A stretch of 9,742 nt of DNA from Prevotella sp. (GTDB lineage: Bacteria > Bacteroidota > Bacteroidia > Bacteroidales > Bacteroidaceae): positions 1 to 9,742 of the forward strand of contig JAJPZD010000174.1 in the NCBI GenBank assembly GCA_021204605.1. The letters run 5' to 3'. The notes under the pieces are model-generated. The model saw nothing but the letters and a program-made list of their open reading frames with translations. It did not search any database and was not told the origin of the DNA. Position numbers and translations under genes: made by a program. This document shows positions 1-6,536 of this stretch, piece by piece. Position 1 is the first letter of the stretch. Each line of letters begins with the position of its first letter.

Positions 1-1020
1 TTGAAAACCCAAAGCAAATATATCCGTTTCGCATTCCTTACCGGTGTGACGAAATTCAGCCGGTTGAGTGTGTTCAGCGACCTGAACAACTTAAAAGACA
101 TTACATTGGATGAGCGTTATGCTGATATTTGTGGAATATCAGAGAAAGAACTGCACGCTTATTTTAATGATTCCATAAAAGCCCTCGCTGTAAAAAGGAA
201 AATGACCTACGATGAGGCGTGCGACAAACTGAAGGAGAAGTATGATGGTTATCATTTCGCTCCCAATACGGCAGGGATGTACAACCCGTTCAGTCTGCTG
301 AACGCTTTGGAAGATGGTAAGTTGGGGGATTACTGGTTCGAGAGCGGAACACCGTCATTCCTTGTGACGATGTTGAGAACAAAGGACTATGACCTGAGAA
401 ACCTGCAATTAGACCATGTGCCGGTGAAATCACTCAGTCAGGTGGATTCCCTGAAATCTTCCGCAATTCCCCTATTGTACCAAAGCGGTTATCTTACGAT
501 AAAAAGTTATGACGAGGAACTCAATCTATACCAGCTTGGTTTTCCGAACCGTGAGGTGGCGGAGGGCTTTATGCAGTCGTTGTTGCCGTTATACACAAGT
601 GGAGATGAATACATCAGTGCGTCATATTTAGGCCGTTTTATTGCAAATGTCAAAGCCGGCAATCCAGAGGCTTTCATGTCTAATCTGAAGAATTTGCTTG
701 CCGGTGGGAAATATGCCGTAGCCGGTGAGTTGGAGATATATTTCCAGAACACGATATATCTGATATTCATGTTATTGGGTTTCCACGTGGATGTGGAGTA
801 CATGACATCAGACGGGCGGATTGATATAGTGATTTATACGAAAGACTATATTTATGTGATGGAGCTGAAAGTTGATGTTCCGGCGGAGAAAGCACTTGAG
901 CAGATTGATTCGAAAGAATATCTGCTGGCGTTTGCGGATGACGGAAGAAAGATGTATAAGATTGGGGTGAGCTTTTCGAGTGAAACGAGAAGAATAAGCG
1001 AGTATAAAATAAGCCCATAA
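1..1020 (+). CDS. AAA-ATPase-like / PD-(D/E)XK nuclease superfamily protein, 3' part (5' end outside window)
   Basis: The reading frame is open to the left edge, and its first codon (TTG) is probably an internal Leu rather than a start. Family members are usually about 500-570 aa and begin with a P-loop ATPase-like region; only the last 339 residues are visible. The fragment opens in the conserved core (FAFLTGVTKFS at 10-20, then SVFSDLNNL), followed by YDGYHF at 81-86, YNPFSLLNAL at 94-103 and FESGTPSFL at 113-121, which are hallmarks of the AAA-ATPase-like family. The C-terminal domain carries a PD-(D/E)XK-type site: GRID with D275, then E288-L-K290, then Q301, and a typical IGVSFS ending near 321-326. 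These proteins occur in many near-identical copies in gut Bacteroidales. Their role is unknown; defence or mobile-element links are only suggestions. Family assignment is firm, function is not. Confidence 0.88.
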   Translation: MKTQSKYIRFAFLTGVTKFSRLSVFSDLNNLKDITLDERYADICGISEKELHAYFNDSIKALAVKRKMTYDEACDKLKEKYDGYHFAPNTAGMYNPFSLLNALEDGKLGDYWFESGTPSFLVTMLRTKDYDLRNLQLDHVPVKSLSQVDSLKSSAIPLLYQSGYLTIKSYDEELNLYQLGFPNREVAEGFMQSLLPLYTSGDEYISASYLGRFIANVKAGNPEAFMSNLKNLLAGGKYAVAGELEIYFQNTIYLIFMLLGFHVDVEYMTSDGRIDIVIYTKDYIYVMELKVDVPAEKALEQIDSKEYLLAFADDGRKMYKIGVSFSSETRRISEYKISP

Positions 1021-1022
1021 AA

Positions 1023-1153
1023 CCAAGCCCCCTCTAAATCTCCCCCATTAGGGGAGACTTGTAGCTACTTCTATTGCTAAAATTATTGCTTGGGCATTAT
1101 CGCCTTTTATGTAACTATACTCCCTCCCTAAGGGGGAGGGTCGGGGCTTGGGC
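1023..1153. repeat. Imperfect palindromic intergenic repeat (MITE/REP-like)
   Basis: The two ends are inverted copies: CCAAGCCCC at 1023-1031 and GGGGCTTGG at 1143-1151. The match continues inward imperfectly to about 1068 on the left and 1111 on the right (TAGCTAC against GTAACTA). Each arm also folds on itself: CTCCCC (1040-1045) with GGGGAG (1051-1056), and CCCTCCC (1122-1128) with GGGAGGG (1134-1140). About 40 bp of unrelated sequence separates the arms. The unit starts 2 bp after the stop codon of the upstream gene and ends where similarity of the neighbouring pseudogene to its family is lost. No transposase is present, so it would be non-autonomous. It may also act as a transcription barrier, but neither internal hairpin is followed by a clear T-run. 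Confidence 0.65.
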
Positions 1154-1423
1154 TTCCTCGCCATAAAAGTCGGCTATGACTTTCGACGCACGCCATTTCT
1201 CGGTCTCACCCACACCTGCCAATAATGCTGCAGGTATTGAATGTATCTCAGCATCCGAAAGTCATAAGTTGCGTGCACCGTTGATATGGGCCTTTAATTG
1301 TGGCTCACAGCCTCTCAATGCAGACAGAGCACTGACCGTTACCAATTCACGCTCCGCAAATGTCAGATTGTTGCGTGCGAAAATGTCACCAACAGAAACA
1401 CCGCAACCATAGTTATTGATGAA
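1115..1423 (-). pseudogene. Decayed carboxymuconolactone decarboxylase-like gene fragment
   Basis: Read on the minus strand, the frame from 1423 to the stop at 1115-1117 gives about 100 codons resembling one carboxymuconolactone decarboxylase (AhpD-like) domain: IFARNNLTFAERELVTVSAL, then LRGCEPQLKAHINGARNL, then LSDAEI and ALLAGVGETE. A TGA at 1262-1264 interrupts it between NL and LSDAEI, where relatives usually have Gly, so GGA to TGA is the simplest explanation. Upstream, the frame is closed by TAA at 1424-1426. A separate ATG at 1429-1431 opens a 22-codon frame with a hydrophobic, signal-like stretch in another phase, perhaps the old N-terminus after a frameshift. The 3' end runs into the palindromic repeat and stops there. 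Homology is recognised by eye from the family pattern. The fragment is too short and broken to be functional. Confidence 0.7.
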
Positions 1424-1451
1424 TTATTCATAATTTCATCTGTTTTAGGAA

Positions 1452-1481
1452 ACTCCCGCCAGATTCACATCTAACGGGAGT
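1452..1481. other. Isolated strong hairpin, possible transcript end of the rubredoxin unit
   Basis: ACTCCCG (1452-1458) pairs with CGGGAGT (1475-1481), and inside it AGAT (1461-1464) pairs with ATCT (1469-1472) around a TCAC loop. It lies about 80 bp past the rubredoxin stop codon on the minus strand and upstream of the pseudogene. On the minus strand the T-run (1482-1488) precedes the hairpin and only TTCCT follows it, so it is not a classic intrinsic terminator in either direction. It may stabilise a 3' end. The stretch 1489-1558 shows nothing recognisable. Confidence 0.4.
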
Positions 1482-1558
1482 AAAAAAACTACTTCTATAA
1501 ACAATTATAAACGGTAAGCCAACGCTTTGACTTAACCGGATATGACGAAAACCTTGAT

Positions 1559-1726
1559 TCAATCACCCTCCTCAACGGAAAACTCATCTTTTCCCACGCC
1601 ACACAATGGACATACCCAATCTTCGGGAATATCCTCAAACGCCGTTCCCGGCTGTATGCCGTTTTCTGGGTCTCCTACTTCTGGGTCATATACATAACCA
1701 CATGTGTCGCAAACATACTTTTTCAT
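1559..1726 (-). CDS. Rubredoxin
   Basis: A small soluble one-electron carrier that binds one iron through four cysteines. The 55-residue protein begins MKKYVCDTCGYVYDPEVGDP and shows both CxxC knuckles, C6-x2-C9 and C39-x2-C42 (DWVCPLCG), with the usual aromatic and PGTAFEDIP core; length is normal for the family. The start at 1726 is chosen over an in-frame ATG 81 bp further upstream because the protein family begins here and a good ribosome binding site (AAAGGAG) sits 6 bases before the ATG, which is unusual in this genome. It lies 86 bp after the GT9 stop on the same strand, so it is probably the last gene of that transcript, although a weak separate promoter in the gap cannot be excluded. 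In anaerobes rubredoxin commonly feeds electrons to oxygen- or peroxide-reducing enzymes such as rubrerythrin. The partner here is not visible. Confidence 0.95.
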   Translation of the reverse strand: MKKYVCDTCGYVYDPEVGDPENGIQPGTAFEDIPEDWVCPLCGVGKDEFSVEEGD

Positions 1727-1812
1727 AATTGCTCCTTTCTTCAAATTAATAAAATAAAAACTAATCACTATCTCCCACTTATCGCGGTATGTCGTTTCAT
1801 CCTGCAATCATA

Positions 1813-2883
1813 TCATGACTGAACCTCCAATGCCCTCCCTCTGAGTACCTTATCAACCTTGGCTACTATTAATTTAGGGGATATGTTCTTCAGGCAGGCA
1901 TAGTCCTCTCTCATGCACAATTTGTTGCCAAAAATACTACACGGGCGACATGGCAGGTCAAGCTGCACCACATTCTCCATTTTCTGCCGCCAACCCAAAA
2001 AGCCCGCAAAAGGATGAGTAGCCCCCCACACACTTACTACGGTAGTACCCACAATGGAGGCCATGTGCATATTGGCACTGTCCATAGACACCATCACGTC
2101 AAGGCGACTCATAAGGATAAGTTCCTGACGCAGGTTTCTCACATAGTCAGGAACATTCACGCACTGGGCATACCTCGCACACCAGTTGGCGAAAATATCA
2201 AGATTGTCGTTCTTGCCTCCAAATAGATATATCCTGCTGTCTGGATAATGGTCAACCAACTGCGCAATCACCTCCTCCATCAACCGTGTCGGATAGGCCT
2301 TTCCAACATGAGCGGCAAAAGGTGCGATTCCTATCCACCGCTCCTTTCCCTTAGGTAAATCAAGGGCGTGGGGCAACTCACTCATGTCACCGCCATCGGG
2401 CGGGAATATCGACGTGAAATCGAGTTTTACAGGATAACCAAGACGCCGGAACACATCGGCATAGTTATCGAATGATGTAGGCAGCTGCCTCAACTGTTTC
2501 CCCGATGCTGCCACCAACATCTTCCTTCCTGCACGGTGCTTGTCGATATGCTCCACTCTATAACGGTCCATGTTGAAACGCATACGCAGATAGTCAGACC
2601 GTAGCACATTGTGAAGGTCGGCTATGGCGGTGAAATTCTTCGCAGTCAAACGGCGATATAGGGCATTCAAGCCCATCATCCCCTTATACTCCCTGTTCAG
2701 GTCTGCCTCCATGACTCCCACGTTGTTTGGCATGTGCTCAAAGAACGGGCGCACGAAAGGACGGCTAAGCATGGTTATCCTCACATCGGGATATTGTCGT
2801 GCAAGAGAATCAACCACCGGCACTGTCATTGCGACATCTCCCATGGCGGAAAACCTGATTATAAGTATATGCTCAGTCTTCAT
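1813..2883 (-). CDS. Glycosyltransferase family 9 (ADP-heptose:LPS heptosyltransferase-like)
   Basis: A GT-B-fold glycosyltransferase that probably transfers a sugar, typically heptose from ADP-heptose, during lipopolysaccharide or other surface-glycan assembly on the inner face of the membrane. The protein is 356 aa, normal for the family. Visible marks are the N-terminal LIIRFSAMGDVAMTVPVVDSL (residues 7-27), the donor-side GIAPFAAHVGKAYP (185-198) and SMDSANMHMAS (266-276), which corresponds to the family SxDTGxxHLA motif. Near the C-terminus are four cysteines, C312-x2-C315-x7-C323-x6-C330, a recurrent GT9 feature. Its ATG overlaps the DUF4254 stop by 4 bp (ATGA, 2880-2883), so the two are translationally coupled. 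The acceptor and exact sugar cannot be read from the sequence. It resembles RfaF/WaaF-type enzymes but I do not assign the symbol. Confidence 0.92.
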   Translation of the reverse strand: MKTEHILIIRFSAMGDVAMTVPVVDSLARQYPDVRITMLSRPFVRPFFEHMPNNVGVMEADLNREYKGMMGLNALYRRLTAKNFTAIADLHNVLRSDYLRMRFNMDRYRVEHIDKHRAGRKMLVAASGKQLRQLPTSFDNYADVFRRLGYPVKLDFTSIFPPDGGDMSELPHALDLPKGKERWIGIAPFAAHVGKAYPTRLMEEVIAQLVDHYPDSRIYLFGGKNDNLDIFANWCARYAQCVNVPDYVRNLRQELILMSRLDVMVSMDSANMHMASIVGTTVVSVWGATHPFAGFLGWRQKMENVVQLDLPCRPCSIFGNKLCMREDYACLKNISPKLIVAKVDKVLRGRALEVQS

Positions 2884-3491
2884 CTGTCTTTCTTGCCGTA
2901 AAGCACGGGGTTGGTAGCGGGGTCATTATACATCTTCATCTGGCGATACACTTTCATGTATTTTCGCCCATTGGCTATGTCATCGAGCAACTGGTCGATT
3001 GCCATACTGAGGTCTGTCTGCTGTTCTAAAAGAATCTCAAGTTTCTGACGGCACAACTCCTTATGTCCTGCCTCAGCGTCATCACGTTCTGTCTGCTCCT
3101 TCATGTGATAGATTTTCAGTGCAAGGATAGAAAGCCTGTCAACAGCCCAGGCTGGACTTTCCGTGTTTATGCGTGCGTCAGCCTGCACTTTCACGTCATT
3201 ATATTTATAAAGTAAATATCTGTCTATCTGTTCCACAAGGTCCGTGCGTTCCTGGTTGCTATGGTCAATGCGCCGTTTCAGTTGTAATGCTGCAACCGGG
3301 TCTATATCCGGATCACGTATTATGTCCTCAAGATGCCACTGCACGGTATCTATCCAACATTTCAGATAAAGTCTGTTTTCTATTGTCCCCGCTTCGTAGG
3401 GATTACATATTGCGTTGTCAACATCATCAATAAGGTGATAATCATTAATCGCCTTAATGAAAATGCTGTTGCAATGTTCGGTAAATGACAT
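2880..3491 (-). CDS. DUF4254 family protein
   Basis: A 203-residue, probably all-helical, soluble protein with no signal peptide or membrane segment. Recognised as the Bacteroidetes DUF4254 family from the conserved helix CWIDTVQWHLEDIIRDP (45-61), NQERTDLVEQID (79-90) and SPAWAVDRLSILALKIYH (112-129), ending in a basic tail NPVLYGKKDR. Biochemical function is unknown. It is the first gene of the minus-strand unit and overlaps the glycosyltransferase start by 4 bp. I recall DUF4254 and GT9 genes being adjacent elsewhere in Bacteroidetes, which suggests, as inference only, a helper role in surface-glycan synthesis. The ATG at 3491 fits a predicted transcription start around 3511, giving a short leader of about 20 nt without a Shine-Dalgarno sequence. 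Confidence 0.9.
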   Translation of the reverse strand: MSFTEHCNSIFIKAINDYHLIDDVDNAICNPYEAGTIENRLYLKCWIDTVQWHLEDIIRDPDIDPVAALQLKRRIDHSNQERTDLVEQIDRYLLYKYNDVKVQADARINTESPAWAVDRLSILALKIYHMKEQTERDDAEAGHKELCRQKLEILLEQQTDLSMAIDQLLDDIANGRKYMKVYRQMKMYNDPATNPVLYGKKDR

Positions 3492-3516
3492 GTAAGTAAA
3501 TGTGTTTTTATGTTTG

Positions 3517-3547
3517 CAAATTTAAGGGTTTATTTTCAGAATACAAA
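3517..3547 (-). promoter_or_regulatory. Bacteroidetes-type promoter for the DUF4254-GT9-rubredoxin unit
   Basis: On the minus strand, TTTG (3547-3544), a 19-bp spacer and TAAATTTG (3524-3517) match the Bacteroidetes -33/-7 consensus TTTG-N19/21-TAnnTTTG exactly. Transcription would start near 3509-3513, about 20 nt before the DUF4254 ATG. The match was found by eye and no transcript data are available. Confidence 0.75.
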
Positions 3548-3604
3548 TAAAAAGACGCAAAATTTGTGCAAACGCACCGGCACTGGCAGATAAATCGCTC
3601 TTAG

Positions 3605-3636
3605 TGTGCAGTTGTCTGTATTTATTGTTATCTTTG
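3605..3636 (+). promoter_or_regulatory. Bacteroidetes-type promoter for pdxB
   Basis: TGTG (3605-3608, one mismatch to TTTG), a 20-bp spacer and TATCTTTG (3629-3636, a full match to TAnnTTTG) form a -33/-7 pair. Transcription would begin around 3640-3644, about 25 nt before the pdxB ATG. The position also rules out an in-frame TTG at 3638 as the pdxB start. Confidence 0.7.
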
Positions 3637-3667
3637 CTTGCCAATTGACAACAAACCGTATAAACTC

Positions 3668-4714
3668 ATGAAGATTGTAATCGACGCTAAGATTCCTTAT
3701 ATAAGAGAGGCTATCAGCGATATAACCGGCAATGCCGTGTATATCAATGGCATAGACATACGCCCAAAGGACGTGCACGATGCCGACGCTCTTATAGTGA
3801 GGACACGCACCTGTTGCGATGAGACGTTGCTTAAAGGAAGCAAAGTGAGCTTTCTTGCCACGGCGACTATAGGATATGACCATATCGACACCGACTATAT
3901 GCAGAGAGCTGGTATTACGTGGATGTGTTGTCCTGGTTGCAACTCCTCATCGGTGGCTCAATATATCCAGTCGGCTTTACTACTGCTTGAACGGGAAAAA
4001 GGCACCAAGCTGAATGGCTTGACAATGGGTATCGTGGGCTGCGGTAATGTGGGGACAAAAGTGGCGCGTGTAGCCACTGGTCTCGGCTTGAGGGTGATAG
4101 TTTGCGACCCTCCACGCAAGGAAAGGGGTGATGGTGGTACTTTTGTGGATATGACAGACATAGAACGGGATAGCGACATCATAACATTCCATGTACCGTT
4201 GACAAGGCATGGCAAATATGCCACGATACATTTGGCCGACTCACAGTTCTTCTCCCGGTTGGGGAAACGGCCTATATTAATAAACACCAGCAGAGGTGGC
4301 GTGGTGGATAATGCAGCGTTGCTTGATGCGATAAAATCTAATAAGGTGCATGACGTGGTGATTGACACTTGGGAAAATGAACCACATATAAGTCGTGAGT
4401 TGCTTGAACAGGTGTGGCTCGGCACTCCACATATCGCAGGATACAGTGCCGACGGAAAAACAAATGCCGACAATATGGTGTTGAAAGGGCTTTGTGAACA
4501 TTTCGGCATAAAGCATTGCCCTCACATCGACCCGCCACCATTGCCAGACAGTTTTGTGCCCTCTCCCGACAAGCATACTCTATGCCTGCAACTTTACAAT
4601 CCGCTTAGAGACAGTATGCTGTTGAAAAACACTCCAGAGAAGTTTGAACACCTGCGCAACTACTATCCTCTCCGGCGGGAAACGTACAACCCTGTTGACC
4701 ATTCCTTAAAATAA
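3668..4714 (+). CDS. pdxB: 4-phosphoerythronate dehydrogenase (vitamin B6 synthesis)
   Basis: Oxidises 4-phospho-D-erythronate to 2-oxo-3-hydroxy-4-phosphobutanoate in the cytoplasm, the second step of the DXP-dependent pyridoxal phosphate pathway. The protein is 348 aa, somewhat shorter than the E. coli enzyme (378). It has the layout of the D-2-hydroxyacid dehydrogenase family: an N-terminal substrate half, the Rossmann signature GIVGCGNVG (121-129), NTSRGGVVDN (206-215) with catalytic R209, WENEP (236-240... E238) and GTPHIAGYSADGK (252-264) with catalytic H255. The GTPHIAGYS...GK form is typical of PdxB rather than SerA or lactate dehydrogenase, and a short C-terminal dimerisation region follows. 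The ATG at 3668 lies just after the predicted promoter. The gene is divergent from DUF4254 with 176 bp between them, and no other B6 gene is in view. Confidence 0.92.
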   Translation: MKIVIDAKIPYIREAISDITGNAVYINGIDIRPKDVHDADALIVRTRTCCDETLLKGSKVSFLATATIGYDHIDTDYMQRAGITWMCCPGCNSSSVAQYIQSALLLLEREKGTKLNGLTMGIVGCGNVGTKVARVATGLGLRVIVCDPPRKERGDGGTFVDMTDIERDSDIITFHVPLTRHGKYATIHLADSQFFSRLGKRPILINTSRGGVVDNAALLDAIKSNKVHDVVIDTWENEPHISRELLEQVWLGTPHIAGYSADGKTNADNMVLKGLCEHFGIKHCPHIDPPPLPDSFVPSPDKHTLCLQLYNPLRDSMLLKNTPEKFEHLRNYYPLRRETYNPVDHSLK

Positions 4715-4811
4715 AGTTCCTTTGGAAAACTATCTGTTTTCACTTTCTATCTCATAAAAATCCCTTTTCAAATTGCAAAAAACTCTTAAAAAAGCAATGG
4801 AAAAGAAACTA

Positions 4812-4846
4812 AAAATTGCACAAATATATACATCGTGTGCAAATTT
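4812..4846. promoter_or_regulatory. Inverted repeat, possible operator upstream of the acpP promoter
   Basis: AAAATTGCACA (4812-4822) and TGTGCAAATTT (4836-4846) are inverted copies with one mismatch, separated by 13 bp. The repeat is centred roughly 75-80 bp upstream of the predicted start of transcription, a typical place for an activator or repressor site. The binding protein is unknown. Confidence 0.4.
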
Positions 4847-4868
4847 AAACACTTTTTTGTCAAAAACA

Positions 4869-4900
4869 TTTGCACCTTTAAATAAAAATTATTTCCTTTG
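4869..4900 (+). promoter_or_regulatory. Bacteroidetes-type promoter for acpP-fabF-rnc
   Basis: TTTG (4869-4872), a 20-bp spacer and TTCCTTTG (4893-4900) fit the -33/-7 consensus with one mismatch (TT in place of TA). Both hexamer positions lie inside the same 8-mer, TTTGCACC, repeated 28 bp apart at 4869-4876 and 4897-4904. The start would be near 4904-4908, giving a leader of about 110 nt. Confidence 0.6.
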
Positions 4901-5017
4901 CACCGATTTTTAATTCGCCCTTGTTGTCAAATGGCATAAAAAGTTATCAAAATGCCGTATGTAGCGGGGTAAATTCTAACAGAAATTTTTATTAACGTTT
5001 TAAAAAAAATTACAATC

Positions 5018-5254
5018 ATGTCAGAAATTGAATCAAAAGTAAGAGCTATCATTGTTGATAAACTTGGTGTTGATGAATCAGAAGTAAAGTTGGAGTCAAG
5101 TTTCACTAACGACTTAGGTGCAGACTCTCTCGACACCGTAGAGATGATAATGGATTTTGAGAAAGAATTCGAAATCTCTATTCCTGACGATAAGGCTGAG
5201 ACAATCACCACAGTGGGTGACGCCATCAAGTATATCGAAGAGAACAAAAAATAA
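5018..5254 (+). CDS. acpP: Acyl carrier protein
   Basis: Small acidic carrier that holds growing fatty acyl chains as thioesters on a 4'-phosphopantetheine arm. The 78-residue protein is standard length and begins MSEIESKVRAIIVDKLGV. The prosthetic-group site is Ser37 in DLGADSLD (32-39), followed by the recognition helix TVEMIMDFEKEFEI, and the fold ends in YIEENKK. The ATG is preceded by an A-rich run and no Shine-Dalgarno sequence, as is usual for highly expressed Bacteroidetes genes. It is first in the acpP-fabF-rnc operon, 19 bp ahead of fabF, its direct partner in elongation. Identity is certain for practical purposes. Confidence 0.98.
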   Translation: MSEIESKVRAIIVDKLGVDESEVKLESSFTNDLGADSLDTVEMIMDFEKEFEISIPDDKAETITTVGDAIKYIEENKK

Positions 5255-5273
5255 TATTCCACGTAACGATTAG

Positions 5274-6536
5274 ATGGAATTAAAAAGAGTAGTAGTTACA
5301 GGTATGGGGGCGGTGACACCCCTCGGAAACAACAAGGAGGAGACTTGGAAAAGCCTTCTTGCCGGGGTCAGTGGAGCAGCACCGATTACTCTGTTTGACG
5401 CCTCAAAGTTCAAGACACAGTTCGCCTGCGAGGTTAAGGGACTTGACCTTAACCAATATATAGACCGCAAAGATGCACGCAAGATGGACAGATATACCCA
5501 GTTTGCCATTGTTGCAGCGAAACAAGCCGTTGACGACTGTGGAATGGACTTGGATAACGTTGACAAAAACCGTATTGGAGTGGTTTACGGCGTTGGTATA
5601 GGCGGTATTAACACCTTTGAGGAAGAGGTAAAATACTATAGTACCAACCAGGCAAACGGGCCGAAATTCAGCCCTTTCTTTATTCCGAAAATGATTGCAG
5701 ACATCGCAGCCGGACATATTTCGATGATATATGGCTTCCATGGACCGAACTATACCACCACATCAGCATGCGCTTCCTCAACGAATGCTCTCGCAGATGC
5801 TTTCAACATCATCAGGTTAGGAAAGGCGAATGCCATTGTAGCAGGAGGTGCTGAAGCCGCTCTCTGTGCATGTGGAGTAGGCGGTTTCAATGCCATGCAT
5901 GCCCTCTCGACACGTAATGATGACCCCACAAGGGCTTCCCGCCCATTCAGCGCGAGCCGCGATGGTTTCGTAATGGGCGAAGGTGCAGGATGTCTTATCC
6001 TTGAGGAGCTTGAGCATGCGAAAGCACGCGGGGCGAGGATATATGCGGAAATGGTAGGTGAAGGCGAGAGTGCCGATGCCTACCACATCACGGCTTCCCA
6101 CCCGGAAGGTCTTGGAGCTAAGCTCGTTATGCAGAACGCCCTTGATGACGCAGGCATGAAACCGGAGGATATTGACTATATCAACGTTCACGGCACCTCA
6201 ACGCCGGTGGGTGACATTTCTGAGGTAAAAGCCATAAAAGACGTGTTCGGTGATGCTGCATACAAGTTGAACATCAGTTCCACCAAGTCAATGACAGGGC
6301 ACCTTCTCGGTGCGGCAGGAGCTGTTGAGGCAATGGCGACCGTACTGGCGGTTCAAAATGATATCATCCCTCCGACAATCAACCATGAGGAAGATGACAA
6401 GGATGAGAAGATTGATTATAATCTAAATTTCACTTTCAATAAAGCACAAAAGCGCACTGTACGTGCCGCACTTAGCAATACGTTTGGATTTGGAGGACAT
6501 AATGCTTGTGTAATCTTCAAAAAATATGACGATTGA
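5274..6536 (+). CDS. fabF: Beta-ketoacyl-ACP synthase II
   Basis: Condenses acyl-ACP with malonyl-ACP in fatty acid elongation, in the cytoplasm and with the neighbouring AcpP as carrier. It is 420 aa, the normal size. The thiolase-fold catalytic set is complete: nucleophile C166 in TTSACASSTNA (162-172), H306 in NVHGTSTPVGD (304-314), K338 and H343 in SSTKSMTGHLLGAAG (335-349), plus the C-terminal gatekeeper loop SNTFGFGGHNA (401-411). The Cys-His-His pattern and length identify FabF/FabB-type enzymes; the acpP neighbour and the KSMTGHLLGAAGAVE form favour FabF. Its last 11 bases overlap the start of rnc, so rnc translation probably depends on ribosomes finishing fabF. Confidence 0.97.
   Translation: MELKRVVVTGMGAVTPLGNNKEETWKSLLAGVSGAAPITLFDASKFKTQFACEVKGLDLNQYIDRKDARKMDRYTQFAIVAAKQAVDDCGMDLDNVDKNRIGVVYGVGIGGINTFEEEVKYYSTNQANGPKFSPFFIPKMIADIAAGHISMIYGFHGPNYTTTSACASSTNALADAFNIIRLGKANAIVAGGAEAALCACGVGGFNAMHALSTRNDDPTRASRPFSASRDGFVMGEGAGCLILEELEHAKARGARIYAEMVGEGESADAYHITASHPEGLGAKLVMQNALDDAGMKPEDIDYINVHGTSTPVGDISEVKAIKDVFGDAAYKLNISSTKSMTGHLLGAAGAVEAMATVLAVQNDIIPPTINHEEDDKDEKIDYNLNFTFNKAQKRTVRAALSNTFGFGGHNACVIFKKYDD

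Larger units (their letters stand above)
4715..5017 (+). other. AT-rich intergenic region upstream of acpP
   Basis: This 303-bp non-coding stretch holds the promoter candidate at 4869-4900, an inverted repeat at 4812-4846, and a leader of about 110 nt before acpP. A weak stem (TTCC-TTT-GGAA) sits directly after the pdxB stop but lacks a clean T-run. Within the leader, GGCAT (4932-4936) could pair with an ATGCC about 14 nt further on, too weak to call a riboswitch. No plausible small gene was found. Confidence 0.6.

Noticed and set aside
1262..1264. In-frame TGA as a recoded (selenocysteine or other) codon
   Set aside because: The family normally has Gly here, the fragment lacks both ends, and no recoding structure is apparent; a nonsense mutation is simpler.
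1176..1412. Plus-strand 78-codon open frame in the intergenic debris
   Set aside because: It is the mirror of the decarboxylase-like pseudogene on the minus strand, which explains the coding-like composition.
1727..1807. Longer rubredoxin start adding 27 residues (MQDETTYRDK...)
   Set aside because: The added segment does not resemble rubredoxin, and a strong ribosome binding site precedes the internal ATG at 1726.
3638..3667. Longer pdxB start at TTG 3638
   Set aside because: It lies at or before the predicted transcription start, and homology begins at MKIVIDAKIP.
4904..5017. Riboswitch or leader RNA ahead of acpP
   Set aside because: Only a 5-bp GGCAT/ATGCC pairing is visible in an AT-rich leader; no known riboswitch core was recognised.
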